Source of the DNA: Chryseobacterium ureilyticum
GTDB taxonomy: Bacteria > Bacteroidota > Bacteroidia > Flavobacteriales > Weeksellaceae
Assembly: GCF_900156735.1 (NCBI RefSeq)
Contig: NZ_FTOL01000002.1
Location: forward strand, 310,001 to 374,000
Reading direction: 5' to 3'
Length of the DNA: 64,000 nt
Shown here: positions 26,194 through 34,439 of the stretch, in pieces
How positions within the stretch are numbered: position 1 is the first letter of the stretch
Layout of the letters: every line of letters starts with the position of its first letter
The notes under the pieces: generated by a model
Database searches by the model: none
What the model was told of the DNA's origin: nothing
What the model saw: the letters and a program-made list of their open reading frames with translations, nothing else
Program-made: the position numbers and the translations under genes

Positions 26194-28470
26194 ATGAAAA
26201 GACAACTACTATCTTTAGGTCTTCTATTTACCGCTGTTTCATTAAGCGCACAGCTTAAAAACGTTGAAGCAGATACTATCAGAACCCAAACTATTGAGGA
26301 CATCAATCTTCACAAAACAGGAAATCCAAACCAAGCTAAGCCACTTTCTACAAAGTCGAAACTTACGATAATGGAAACTCCACAGCCTATTGCTATTGTT
26401 ACTCATGAAATCATTGAGCAGCAGCAGGCAAAACAATTGAGTGATGTTCTACAAAACGTAAACGGAATGTATGTGACTTCTTCAAGAGGAAACTCACAGG
26501 ACAGTTTTGGTGGACGAGGTTTTATCTTAGGAAATGACAATATTTTCAAGAACGGGTCAAGAATAAATAGTGGAGTTTTCCCTGAAGTAAGTGGTCTTGA
26601 AAGAGTAGAAGTTTTAAAAGGAGCAAACGCAATGCTTTATGGAAATACTGCTGCCGGAGGAGTTATCAATATGATTACGAAAAAACCTAAGTTTAATTTT
26701 GGCGGAAGTATAGGATTGAATGGCGGAAGCTGGAATACTTATAAACCAACAGTAGATGTTTATGGACCTTTATCTAAAAATATTGCTTTCAGAGTAAACG
26801 GAACTTACGAATACGCTGAAAGTTTCAGAGATGTTGTACAATCTGAAAAGTATTACTTCAATCCATCATTTTTATTTAATTTAAGTGAAAAATCTCAATT
26901 AATTGTTGAGGCAGATTACCTTAAAAATAACTTCACTCCTGATTTCGGACTTGGATCTATTACCGAAAAAGACCAAAGCTATAGATTGAATGATAATATT
27001 TCCAGAAACGTTTTCTATGGAACAGACTGGCAATATCAGAATGTACAGCAAGCTTCAACAAATGTAACATTCAATCATCAATTTAACGAAAGATGGTCTT
27101 TGAACGCTACTGCATCTTATCAAAACTATACGAAAGATTATTTTTCTTCTGAAAGAGTACAATGGATATATGATAAAACTGCAGATCCTAACAGATTATC
27201 TTGGAAAAGACCTTTTGGTAAAACTTACAACGAACAGAATTATACTTCTGCACAAGTAAACATCAATGGTGAGTTCAATACAGGAAAAATCAATCATAAA
27301 ATTTTAATTGGTTCTGATGCAGATTATAGTCAGGCAGATGCTTACGCTTATACCGTTACAGACCCAAAAAACCTTCTTTATTTAGATGATCCTTCAACAT
27401 GGGGAAATATTGGTATGCCCAATTCTACCCTTACTACAAGAAACAGAATCAATACAAGAAGAATCGGAATCTATGCACAAGATTTTATCAGCTTAACAAA
27501 ACAGCTAAAAGTAATTGCTGGATTAAGATGGTCTTATGTAGAAAATATGCCAACATTGACTACCCGTTTTGCATCCAATGAGAAGTTTGAAGTAGCAAAT
27601 TCTTCAACTTCTGATAATGCATTTTCTCCAAAGGTAGGTTTGGTTTATGCTCCTAATGAAAACCTTTCTGTATTTGCAACGTATACTAATTCGTTTGCTT
27701 CAAACTCAGGATATACTTCAGATCAATTTAATACGGTAAATACAAATCAACTTCCTGCTGACATCCAAAACCAATTGAATGCTTTATCAAAACAAAGTAT
27801 AAAGCCATCAACAGTTGATCAATACGAAATTGGTGTTAAAAAGAATTTCTGGAACAATGCTTTAGCTGTTAATTTAACAGCTTACCAGATTATGTACAAC
27901 AATTATTATCAAACATATTGGTTCCCTTCTAATACAAATGGAGCACCGGTAACTTCAACAGATACCAATCTTAAAGAATTGGCAGGAAATATGAGAAGCC
28001 GTGGTGTGGAATTAGACATTACAGGAAATCCAACAGAAAACTGGTCTATTATCGGAGGTTTCTCTTATAACAATTCTGTTTATATTGATACTCCTGAAAA
28101 AGGATATATTGAAAACCAAAGATTAGTAAGAACACCTGCTACAACAGCAAATGCTTCCGTTTTCTATAAATTTACAAACTACGTAAAAGGATTAAAAGTT
28201 GGGGCTGGAGTTTATTATATCGGAGACAGAATCGCTGGATGGAATGATACAAAATCTACCAATACAAGTAGAAACAATGTGACTAGAATGTTTGATCTGA
28301 AAGACTACACGACTGTTTCTCTTTCCGTTGGCTACGAGTGGAAAAAATTCTCTATCCAAGGAAGAGTGGGTAACCTATTTGATGTTGTCAACTACAACGT
28401 ACATGAGAATTACTCAGTAAACCCAATCATGCCGAGAAACTATTATTTTACATTGACCTACAAACTGTAG
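26194..28470 (+). CDS. TonB-dependent siderophore receptor
   Basis: 758 residues with signal peptide MKRQLLSLGLLFTAVSLSAQ. The plug domain (about 50-160) has METPQPIAIVTHEIIEQQ, SDVLQNVNGMYVTSSRG, GGRGF and LKGANAMLYGNTAAGGVINM, the pattern of the ferrichrome/siderophore receptor subfamily. The remaining 590 residues are an outer-membrane 22-strand barrel ending in the C-terminal aromatic strand YYFTLTYKL. It imports ferric siderophores with energy from TonB-ExbBD. The next gene, 90 bp downstream, encodes a PepSY-type membrane protein, a frequent partner in iron uptake. Confidence 0.92.
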   Translation: MKRQLLSLGLLFTAVSLSAQLKNVEADTIRTQTIEDINLHKTGNPNQAKPLSTKSKLTIMETPQPIAIVTHEIIEQQQAKQLSDVLQNVNGMYVTSSRGNSQDSFGGRGFILGNDNIFKNGSRINSGVFPEVSGLERVEVLKGANAMLYGNTAAGGVINMITKKPKFNFGGSIGLNGGSWNTYKPTVDVYGPLSKNIAFRVNGTYEYAESFRDVVQSEKYYFNPSFLFNLSEKSQLIVEADYLKNNFTPDFGLGSITEKDQSYRLNDNISRNVFYGTDWQYQNVQQASTNVTFNHQFNERWSLNATASYQNYTKDYFSSERVQWIYDKTADPNRLSWKRPFGKTYNEQNYTSAQVNINGEFNTGKINHKILIGSDADYSQADAYAYTVTDPKNLLYLDDPSTWGNIGMPNSTLTTRNRINTRRIGIYAQDFISLTKQLKVIAGLRWSYVENMPTLTTRFASNEKFEVANSSTSDNAFSPKVGLVYAPNENLSVFATYTNSFASNSGYTSDQFNTVNTNQLPADIQNQLNALSKQSIKPSTVDQYEIGVKKNFWNNALAVNLTAYQIMYNNYYQTYWFPSNTNGAPVTSTDTNLKELAGNMRSRGVELDITGNPTENWSIIGGFSYNNSVYIDTPEKGYIENQRLVRTPATTANASVFYKFTNYVKGLKVGAGVYYIGDRIAGWNDTKSTNTSRNNVTRMFDLKDYTTVSLSVGYEWKKFSIQGRVGNLFDVVNYNVHENYSVNPIMPRNYYFTLTYKL

Positions 28471-28560
28471 AATTAAATACATAATTACTTCTTTATTAAA
28501 AGTGGAAATTGCATTTTTGCAGTTTCCACTTTTGAAATTTAAAAACAAAACAAAAACGAT

Positions 28561-29076
28561 ATGGATAAGATTAAAGACACAAGAAGTTTCATGAGAATCA
28601 CACACCGATATCTGGGGTATTTCCTTGCCGGTATTATGGCAGTGTATGCAGTAAGTGGAATCATTTTGGTCTACAGAGACACAGACTTTCTAAAGAGTGA
28701 AAAAAAGTATGAAAAGACTTTATCTGCCAATCTTTCAGAAAAGGAACTAAAAAAAGAACTGAAGATGAAAGGTCTTGAAGTAGAAAAAACTGAAGGCTCC
28801 GTTCTCCATTTTAAAAAAGGAACTTATGATTCAGCAACAGGTATCGCTAAATATTCAAAAATGGAACTTCCTTTTGTACTGGATAAAATGGTTTCTCTTC
28901 ACAAATCACAGTCTAAAGATGCAATAGCTCCTTTAAGTGTATTTTTTGGAGTGGCACTGTTCTTCTTTGTTATTTCAAGCTTCTGGATGTTTAATCCTAA
29001 GACAAAGGCTTTCAAACGTGGAATAAAATTTACTATTGCAGGATTGATCATTTCCATCCTCCTTCTGTGTATTTAA
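28561..29076 (+). CDS. PepSY-associated transmembrane protein
   Basis: 171 residues. It begins with an amphipathic stretch and the membrane helix YLGYFLAGIMAVYAVSGIILV (about 18-38, quoted with flanks), then a periplasmic PepSY-like segment (about 45-115). Two more helices follow (LSVFFGVALFFFVISSFWM and FTIAGLIISILLLCI). MRITHRYLGYFLAG resembles the start of PepSY-TM proteins (often linked to ferric reductase or siderophore processing). It lies directly after the siderophore receptor on the same strand, so a role in iron handling is inferred. Confidence 0.75.
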   Translation: MDKIKDTRSFMRITHRYLGYFLAGIMAVYAVSGIILVYRDTDFLKSEKKYEKTLSANLSEKELKKELKMKGLEVEKTEGSVLHFKKGTYDSATGIAKYSKMELPFVLDKMVSLHKSQSKDAIAPLSVFFGVALFFFVISSFWMFNPKTKAFKRGIKFTIAGLIISILLLCI

Positions 29077-29255
29077 ATGTAAGAAAATAAAAAAAGAGAT
29101 TGAAAATTCTATAAAATTCAATAATTTATCTTTTTCACCTTCTACCTCATAACGTTTACAATTGTGAAATATTCAATAAATATGTTAAATTAAATAATTC
29201 TATATCATTGATATTATTAACATTAATTTAGAAAAATTACCTAAAATTAAGAGTC

Positions 29256-29271
29256 TGGCACATTTATTGTT
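29256..29271 (+). promoter_or_regulatory. Sigma-54-like -24/-12 element upstream of the beta-barrel gene
   Basis: TGGCACATTTATTGTT matches the sigma-54 consensus TGGCACRNNNNTTGCW at every fixed position except the C of the -12 GC, with exact spacing. It lies 50 bp before the ATG at 29322. No TAnnTTTG box is evident in this gap. The missing C is an important deviation, so this is a candidate only. Confidence 0.4.
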
Positions 29272-29321
29272 TTTTCTATAATTCGTGAATAATAAACATT
29301 TAATTATTAAAATAATAAATT

Positions 29322-29912
29322 ATGAAAAAACTTATTTTAACAGGAGTATTAGCCGTAGCAGGATTAACAGCAACTGCAAACGCTCAGATTCAGAAAGGTA
29401 ATTGGATGGTAGGGGGTAACCTTGCAGGTGCTAATTTTGGATTAAATGAAGGTGCAGGATATGATTTTGCTATTCAGCCAAAAGGAGCTTATTTCATTGA
29501 AGACAATTTAGCAATTGGGGGATATGTAGATTTAGGCTTTAAAGGAGCTAAAGATGCACCAACAACTTTTACATATAATGTAGGAGCATTAGGACGTTAC
29601 TATCTTAATCCGGGAGAAAAAGGAGTGAATAACTTACTTCACCACGGAAGATGGTTCCTAGAAGGTAACGTAGGTGTTGGAGGAATGTCTATCTCTAAAG
29701 GAGGTTCTTCTTCTAACGGTCTTAACTTCGGAGTTGGTCCAGGTTATTCATACTTTATCACACCAAACATTGGTCTAGAAGGTCTAGTAAAATATGATGC
29801 TAATGCAGGATTCGGAAGCGGAGGATATACTAACAAAATTACTTTTGGTTTAGGATTCCAGATTTATCTTCCAACGTCTAAAGCTAAACAAATCATCAAC
29901 GACGTTAAGTAA
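29322..29912 (+). CDS. Small outer-membrane beta-barrel protein
   Basis: 196 residues with signal peptide MKKLILTGVLAVAGLTATANAQ. The mature part is an eight-strand-like barrel rich in Gly and aromatic residues (NWMVGGNLAGANFGLNEGAG, YFIEDNLAIGGYVDLGF, FLEGNVGVGGMSI, ITFGLGFQIYL), fitting the OmpA-like/OMP_b-brl porin-family group of Bacteroidota. No peptidoglycan-binding domain is attached. The gene is alone, has a perfect terminator and many codons of the highly expressed type, so it may be an abundant surface protein. Function is unknown. Confidence 0.8.
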   Translation: MKKLILTGVLAVAGLTATANAQIQKGNWMVGGNLAGANFGLNEGAGYDFAIQPKGAYFIEDNLAIGGYVDLGFKGAKDAPTTFTYNVGALGRYYLNPGEKGVNNLLHHGRWFLEGNVGVGGMSISKGGSSSNGLNFGVGPGYSYFITPNIGLEGLVKYDANAGFGSGGYTNKITFGLGFQIYLPTSKAKQIINDVK

Positions 29913-29942
29913 TCAATTATTGATACACTTATAAAAAAATTG

Positions 29943-29976
29943 AAATCGCCCCGAAATTTTATTTTCGGGGCGATTT
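29943..29976. terminator. Bidirectional terminator between the beta-barrel and peroxiredoxin genes
   Basis: Perfect 14-bp arms AAATCGCCCCGAAA (29943-29956) and TTTCGGGGCGATTT (29963-29976) with a 6-base loop, between convergent genes. Confidence 0.9.
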
Positions 29977-30015
29977 TCGTACAAATTAAAACTAAACTAT
30001 AAAAAATCAAATAAA

Positions 30016-30651
30016 TCATATATTAGGTTGAGGCGTATACCTCAGATACGGCTTTATCTCAAGAACACCTTTTGGGAATTTCTTCCTGGCATCTTCAGTA
30101 GAAATTGTTGGCGGAATAATCACCTCATCTCCACTTTCCCAGTTAACAGGAGTTGCTACCTGATAATTATCTACAAGCTGTAATGAATCCAGAACTCTTA
30201 GGATCTCATTAAAATTTCTTCCTGTAGAAGCCGGATAGGTAATAATCAATCTTACTTTTTTCTCTGGATCTATAATCAATAACGAACGAACGGTAGCTGT
30301 GACAGATGCATTAGGATGAATAAAGTCATATAACTCTGATATTTTTCGGTCTTTATCTGCTATGATAGGAAACAGAACTTCTGTATTTTGAGTTTCATTA
30401 ATATCCTTAATCCAATTCTGGTGATCTTCTACTCCATCTACACTTAATGCAATTGCTTTTGTATTTCTTTTTTCGAATTCAGTCTGCAGTTTTGCCGTAT
30501 ATCCCAGTTCTGTAGTGCAAACCGGTGTATAATCTGCAGGATGAGAAAATAAAATTCCCCAAGAATCCCCTAAATAATTATAAAAATTGATGTCACCCAA
30601 AGATGACTCTGCCTGAAAGTTAGGTGCTATATCTCCTAGTTTGATTGACAT
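30016..30651 (-). CDS. 1-Cys peroxiredoxin (Prx6 type)
   Basis: 211 residues from the ATG at 30651 (MSIKLGDIAPNF). The peroxidatic cysteine is C45 in FSHPADYTPVCTTELG, which is the Prx6-subfamily signature, and the length matches that subfamily, including the C-terminal extension. It reduces H2O2, alkyl hydroperoxides and possibly peroxynitrite. Its promoter is well defined (30675-30704), and the -7 box is embedded in a perfect 7-bp palindrome, which suggests direct repression or activation by a dimeric regulator. It is divergent from the mscS-type gene. Confidence 0.92.
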   Translation of the reverse strand: MSIKLGDIAPNFQAESSLGDINFYNYLGDSWGILFSHPADYTPVCTTELGYTAKLQTEFEKRNTKAIALSVDGVEDHQNWIKDINETQNTEVLFPIIADKDRKISELYDFIHPNASVTATVRSLLIIDPEKKVRLIITYPASTGRNFNEILRVLDSLQLVDNYQVATPVNWESGDEVIIPPTISTEDARKKFPKGVLEIKPYLRYTPQPNI

Positions 30652-30668
30652 AATATTTTGCATTTGTT

Positions 30669-30704
30669 AGTCTACAAATTTAGTAGACTTTTTGATATGA
30701 GCAA
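30669..30704 (-). promoter_or_regulatory. Peroxiredoxin promoter with an overlapping palindromic operator
   Basis: On the minus strand, TTG (30704-30702) is followed by exactly 19 bases and TAAATTTG (30682-30675), the full Bacteroidota -33/-7 promoter. The arms AGTCTAC (30669-30675) and GTAGACT (30683-30689) form a perfect 7-bp inverted repeat centred on the -7 box, the position of a classical operator. Confidence 0.65.
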
Positions 30705-30749
30705 AACTTTTCTTTAAAAATTTATATCTTTAATGTAAAATTTTTATTC

Positions 30750-31640
30750 ATGGAGAAAACCGGTCTCACCTATGTAGATCTTGTTTATAAGGTATTGGAA
30801 AGTTGGTATGTAACATTTGCAAAGCTTACCCCGAAACTGATTGTGGGAACTTTAGTCTTTACATTCTTTCTCATTACCAGTAAATATTTAAGCCAGGTTG
30901 CTGTAAAATTATTTCATAAATTCTTTCCTAAAAGCCAGAAGGAAAGTTCATTAGTAACTTTAATCAGTATTTTCAGATTCCTGATTATGCTGCTTGGTAC
31001 ATTCATTTCCCTTGAAATAATGGGCTTCAGTGGATTTCTTTGGAAGTTTATTGGAAGTTTGGGAGTCGCCGGGGTAATTGCCGGGGTTGCTCTGAAAGAT
31101 TTGGTATCAAGTATATTTTCAGGAATGCTAATTGGTATTGATAAAGCTTTTAAAGTAGGTGATTATATTACCATCGGGAATCACTCAGGAACGGTACAGG
31201 AAATCGGTTTCCTCACTACAAAGATACTTACTGACGATGGAAAGAAGGCTTATATTCCGAATCAGGTGGTTTTTAATGCTCCGTTTTATAATATTACGGC
31301 ATCACCACAACGTCGTATCATTTTAAATTTTGAAATTCCTGCTGATGAAGATATCAGTAAAGCACAGAAAAGTATCCTTGAAGTGGTTAAAAATCTAGAC
31401 AATGTGGATAAATTAGATACTGCAGAAGTAATTTTTACAGATTTAAAGCAAGGCTCATTTAATCTTCAGGTGAAATTCTGGATCAAAGTAGGCGCTAATC
31501 TAGCTCAGGTAAAAAGTAAGGCTTATGTAAATATTAAAGAACGTTTTGATATGGATAAAATCCAACTGGTTACACCTACAAGTATCAGTATTACAAATGG
31601 AGAAAATAATTTGTCTGAAAATCAAAATCAAGATAAATAA
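30750..31640 (+). CDS. MscS-family mechanosensitive channel
   Basis: 296 residues. Three membrane helices (about 25-45, 65-90, 98-120) end in the pore helix VAGVIAGVALKDLVSSIFSGMLI, which has the Gly/Ala-rich packing of MscS TM3. The beta domain DKAFKVGDYITIGNHSGTVQEIGFLTTKI (quoted in parts) follows directly and is the MscS signature. The C-terminal alpha/beta vestibule spans about 190-280. The channel opens under membrane tension to release solutes during hypo-osmotic shock. The gene is divergent from the peroxiredoxin gene and has no partner on its strand. Confidence 0.92.
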   Translation: MEKTGLTYVDLVYKVLESWYVTFAKLTPKLIVGTLVFTFFLITSKYLSQVAVKLFHKFFPKSQKESSLVTLISIFRFLIMLLGTFISLEIMGFSGFLWKFIGSLGVAGVIAGVALKDLVSSIFSGMLIGIDKAFKVGDYITIGNHSGTVQEIGFLTTKILTDDGKKAYIPNQVVFNAPFYNITASPQRRIILNFEIPADEDISKAQKSILEVVKNLDNVDKLDTAEVIFTDLKQGSFNLQVKFWIKVGANLAQVKSKAYVNIKERFDMDKIQLVTPTSISITNGENNLSENQNQDK

Positions 31641-31747
31641 TAGATTTTTCCCACAGCTCGCCTAATAACAAGCTGCTTCAAATGATTGGAGTGGCTTTTT
31701 TGTTGGTAAACACAAAGGCGCTAAATTTTATATTTATACGAATAATT

Positions 31748-31960
31748 TTAAGGCTCAAAGATTTTATCTGCGATAAAATTTTATACTGCTTATAATAGCC
31801 ACAAATGCACGAATAATTTTATTTGTGTATAAATCTATGTGCCTATGTGGTTAAAAATTCAGAACCACATAGGCATATAGAATATATATTTCAGTGATAG
31901 GTCTTAAAGTTGGAATTATAATAGTATAACCTCAAAAAATTCGTGCATTCGTGGCAGAGA
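31748..31960 (+). repeat. Dispersed palindromic intergenic repeat, copy 1
   Basis: Outer arms GCCACAAATGCACGAAT (31798-31814) and ATTCGTGCATTCGTGGC (31939-31955) and inner arms CTATGTGCCTATGTGGTT (from 31835) and AACCACATAGGCATAT (31863-31878) nest into a long imperfect palindrome. The preceding sequence AAGGCTCAAAGATTTTATCT (from 31751) is also found, inverted, in the copy at 62965-63180. Related copies occur at 44170-44265 and 61205-61375. The rest of this 420-bp gap holds no gene. Confidence 0.75.
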
Positions 31961-32013
31961 AAATATCTTTGTCTTCTTATGGATTCCAGAAAAAACAGTG
32001 TTTGCAAACAAAA

Positions 32014-32039
32014 AAACCGCTCCAAAACTGGAACGGTTT
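32014..32039 (-). terminator. Terminator of sucC
   Basis: AAACCGCTCCA (32014-32024) and TGGAACGGTTT (32029-32039) form an 11-bp stem with one mismatch. On the minus strand it runs into a T-rich tract, as expected for the gene ending at 32064. Confidence 0.85.
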
Positions 32040-32063
32040 CTTATTTTATTTAAAAATTTTAGA

Positions 32064-33254
32064 TTAAGCTAAAACTTCTTTTACTTTGTTTGCAGCTTCT
32101 TCTAAAGTAATTGCAGAGTGAACTGGAAGACCAGACTCATCAATTAATTTTTTAGCTTCTACAGCGTTAGTTCCTTGTAATCTTACGATCAATGGAACCG
32201 GAAGGCTACCCATAGCTTTGTAAGCATCTACAACTCCTTGAGCAACTCTGTCACATCTTACGATACCTCCGAAGATGTTGATCAGGATAGCTTTTACGTT
32301 TGGATCTCTTAAGATGATTCCGAAAGCAGTTTGTACTCTCTGAGCATCAGCAGTACCACCTACGTCAAGGAAGTTAGCTGGGTTACCACCTGATAATTTG
32401 ATGATATCCATAGTTGCCATTGCAAGACCAGCACCGTTTACCATACAAGCAACGTTACCATCCAATTTTACGAAGTTAAGACCAGCTTCACCAGCTTCTA
32501 CATCCATTGGATCTTCTTCTCTTGTATCTCTTAATTCAGCTAAGTCTTTGTGACGGAACAATGAGTTGTCATCTAAAGTTACTTTAGCATCTACAGCGAT
32601 AATTTTGTTATCAGAAGTTTTCAACACTGGGTTGATTTCGAAAAGAGATGCATCAATACCTGTATAAGCATTGTAAAGAGAAGAAATAAATTTCACAAAT
32701 TCCTTGAATGCATTTCCTTCAAGACCTAGGTTGAAAGCAATTTTTCTAGCCTGGAATCCTTGAAGACCGATAGCTGGGTCAATAAGTTCGTTGTGGATTA
32801 AGTGAGGAGTTACTTCAGCAACGTGCTCAATATCCATTCCCCCTTCAGTAGAATATACGATTGTATTTTTCCCTTCAGCTCTATCTAAAAGAATAGAAAC
32901 ATAAAATTCTTTAGTTTCAGATTCTCCAGGATAATAAACATCTTCTGCAACCAAAACAGAGTGTACTTTTTTACCTTCAGCAGAAGTTTGTGGAGTTACC
33001 AACTGCATTCCGATGATATTCTGAGCGTTTTCTTTAAGTTTATCCATGTTTGGAGAAAACTTAACACCCCCACCTTTACCACGACCACCTGCGTGAATCT
33101 GTGCTTTTACAACCCAAGCCTGAGCTCCAGTTTCAGCAGTCAATTTCTCAGCAGCTGCTACAGCTTCATCTACGTTGTTTGCAACAAAACCACGTTGGAT
33201 AGCTACTCCATACTTTGATAAAATCTCTTTTGATTGATACTCGTGAAGATTCAT
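32064..33254 (-). CDS. sucC: Succinyl-CoA synthetase (ADP-forming) beta subunit
   Basis: 396 residues, the usual SucC length. It starts MNLHEYQSKEILSKYGV and has the ATP-grasp segments VVKAQIHAGGRGKGGGVK (near residue 47) and ETKEFYVSILLDR. The C-terminal CoA-ligase domain includes LDVGGTADAQRV and IFGGIVRCDRVAQGVV. With SucD it interconverts succinyl-CoA and succinate with ATP formation in the TCA cycle; sucD is not in this window. The gene is monocistronic with a textbook promoter and terminator. Confidence 0.97.
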   Translation of the reverse strand: MNLHEYQSKEILSKYGVAIQRGFVANNVDEAVAAAEKLTAETGAQAWVVKAQIHAGGRGKGGGVKFSPNMDKLKENAQNIIGMQLVTPQTSAEGKKVHSVLVAEDVYYPGESETKEFYVSILLDRAEGKNTIVYSTEGGMDIEHVAEVTPHLIHNELIDPAIGLQGFQARKIAFNLGLEGNAFKEFVKFISSLYNAYTGIDASLFEINPVLKTSDNKIIAVDAKVTLDDNSLFRHKDLAELRDTREEDPMDVEAGEAGLNFVKLDGNVACMVNGAGLAMATMDIIKLSGGNPANFLDVGGTADAQRVQTAFGIILRDPNVKAILINIFGGIVRCDRVAQGVVDAYKAMGSLPVPLIVRLQGTNAVEAKKLIDESGLPVHSAITLEEAANKVKEVLA

Positions 33255-33292
33255 ATTATTTTTATTATTTTATTTTAATATTTAAAGGTTGA

Positions 33293-33322
33293 CAAATTTA
33301 CTAAAAACAGATGAAATATCAA
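33293..33322 (-). promoter_or_regulatory. sucC promoter, full -33/-7
   Basis: On the minus strand TTG (33322-33320), a 19-base spacer, then TAAATTTG (33300-33293). This matches the Bacteroidota consensus TTG-N19-TAnnTTTG exactly and lies 39 bp before the start codon. Confidence 0.75.
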
Positions 33323-33421
33323 TTTTTATTTTAAAGAAAGCAATGCTGTTCAAAGAAATTTAAAGGAGATAAAAATCATGTTTTCGGGTATAAAAAGTGA
33401 ACTTAGCCTAAGTTTCATTTT

Positions 33422-34297
33422 TTAATCCACAATTCCGAATTTTTTATTTATAAAATCAATGATAATCACTTTGTCCATGAAAAATACATTTCCAATAATT
33501 CCGTCAATACCATCCTGTTTCAAGGAAAAATAATCTTCATCTGTGTACCAAAATTCATTTGTTCTAAAATTCTTATTCCCAATCTGAATTTTCTTATCTG
33601 TCTCAACAGCTTTTACAACCAAAGGGTTATTAAAATTTCGAATATTTAATTCTTCTTTGAATTTAGATTGACTGATCAGATCTGCAAAGTTCTGTTTATA
33701 ACTGATAATCGGAAATATACTTGCTCCACTGTCATATTGAAACCTATATTCTTTACCATCAATTTTCAACGGAAGGATAGGTTTATGATTTTTGATTTCA
33801 ATGTTTACAAAGTCAGCCCGCGATTTCAACTTTTGATCTAATTTATCGCTTACTGTTATTTTTTTATTGGGAAAATCAATCACCAGATATTTGTTCTGAA
33901 AGATATCTGCTCCTACGACACCACACACTTCTCCCTGATCAAAATTTAAAATCCCCTGTAGCTTATAATTTTTTACAGCATATTCGTTGATATTAAAATT
34001 TTGGTTCTCAATAAAAAACATTTTATGACCGGCTGCTTCAGAAGTTGGATCTATCTTTTTAGCTTTCATAAATTCCGCATTCTCAAAACATTTATCATAG
34101 ATCAATGTATAATTGGCTCCGAGATCAAAATGAAAGGGGTAGGTTTTATTTTTGATGGTAAAAGGAACGCTCATGGCAATATTTTCAATTAATTTATTCC
34201 CAATAGAATCTTTTTCCCATTTAAAATGGATGGTTTGTGCGTTCAATGCTACAGATAAGGTTAGAAGTATTGATAAGACAATGGTTTTTAGTTTCAT
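33422..34297 (-). CDS. Retropepsin-like aspartyl protease family protein, secreted
   Basis: 291 residues from the ATG at 34297 (MKLKTIVLSILLTLSVALNAQ signal peptide). Two aspartyl-protease-like motifs are visible: D58 in FHFDLGANYTLIYD and D189 in FQYDSGASIFPI, with a glycine-rich flap-like segment GVVGADIF between them and a matching GIIGNVFF near the C-terminus. The two halves thus repeat the same fold in tandem, like a pseudo-dimeric pepsin. The DLGAN form deviates from D-T/S-G, so activity is uncertain. A DnaA-box copy lies in its leader (34306-34320). Confidence 0.75.
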   Translation of the reverse strand: MKLKTIVLSILLTLSVALNAQTIHFKWEKDSIGNKLIENIAMSVPFTIKNKTYPFHFDLGANYTLIYDKCFENAEFMKAKKIDPTSEAAGHKMFFIENQNFNINEYAVKNYKLQGILNFDQGEVCGVVGADIFQNKYLVIDFPNKKITVSDKLDQKLKSRADFVNIEIKNHKPILPLKIDGKEYRFQYDSGASIFPIISYKQNFADLISQSKFKEELNIRNFNNPLVVKAVETDKKIQIGNKNFRTNEFWYTDEDYFSLKQDGIDGIIGNVFFMDKVIIIDFINKKFGIVD

Positions 34298-34305
34298 TTT
34301 TTTTA

Positions 34306-34320
34306 ATTGTGGATAACTTT
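34306..34320 (-). promoter_or_regulatory. Solitary DnaA box in the leader of the retropepsin-like gene
   Basis: ATTGTGGATAACTTT reproduces 15 of the 16 bases repeated nine times at 41.0-42.05 kb, including the perfect DnaA box TTATCCACA (minus strand). It lies 9 bp upstream of the start codon at 34297 and just downstream of a -7-like CATATTTG on the minus strand. Confidence 0.6.
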
Positions 34321-34439
34321 CAAATATGAGAAGATTTATGATTTTCACCAAAGCTTTATATCATTATTAACTCATCTTTAACTCAAATAAAAAAAGCTCT
34401 TCAATTAAGAAAAGCTTTATGATGATGTGATCATTTATA

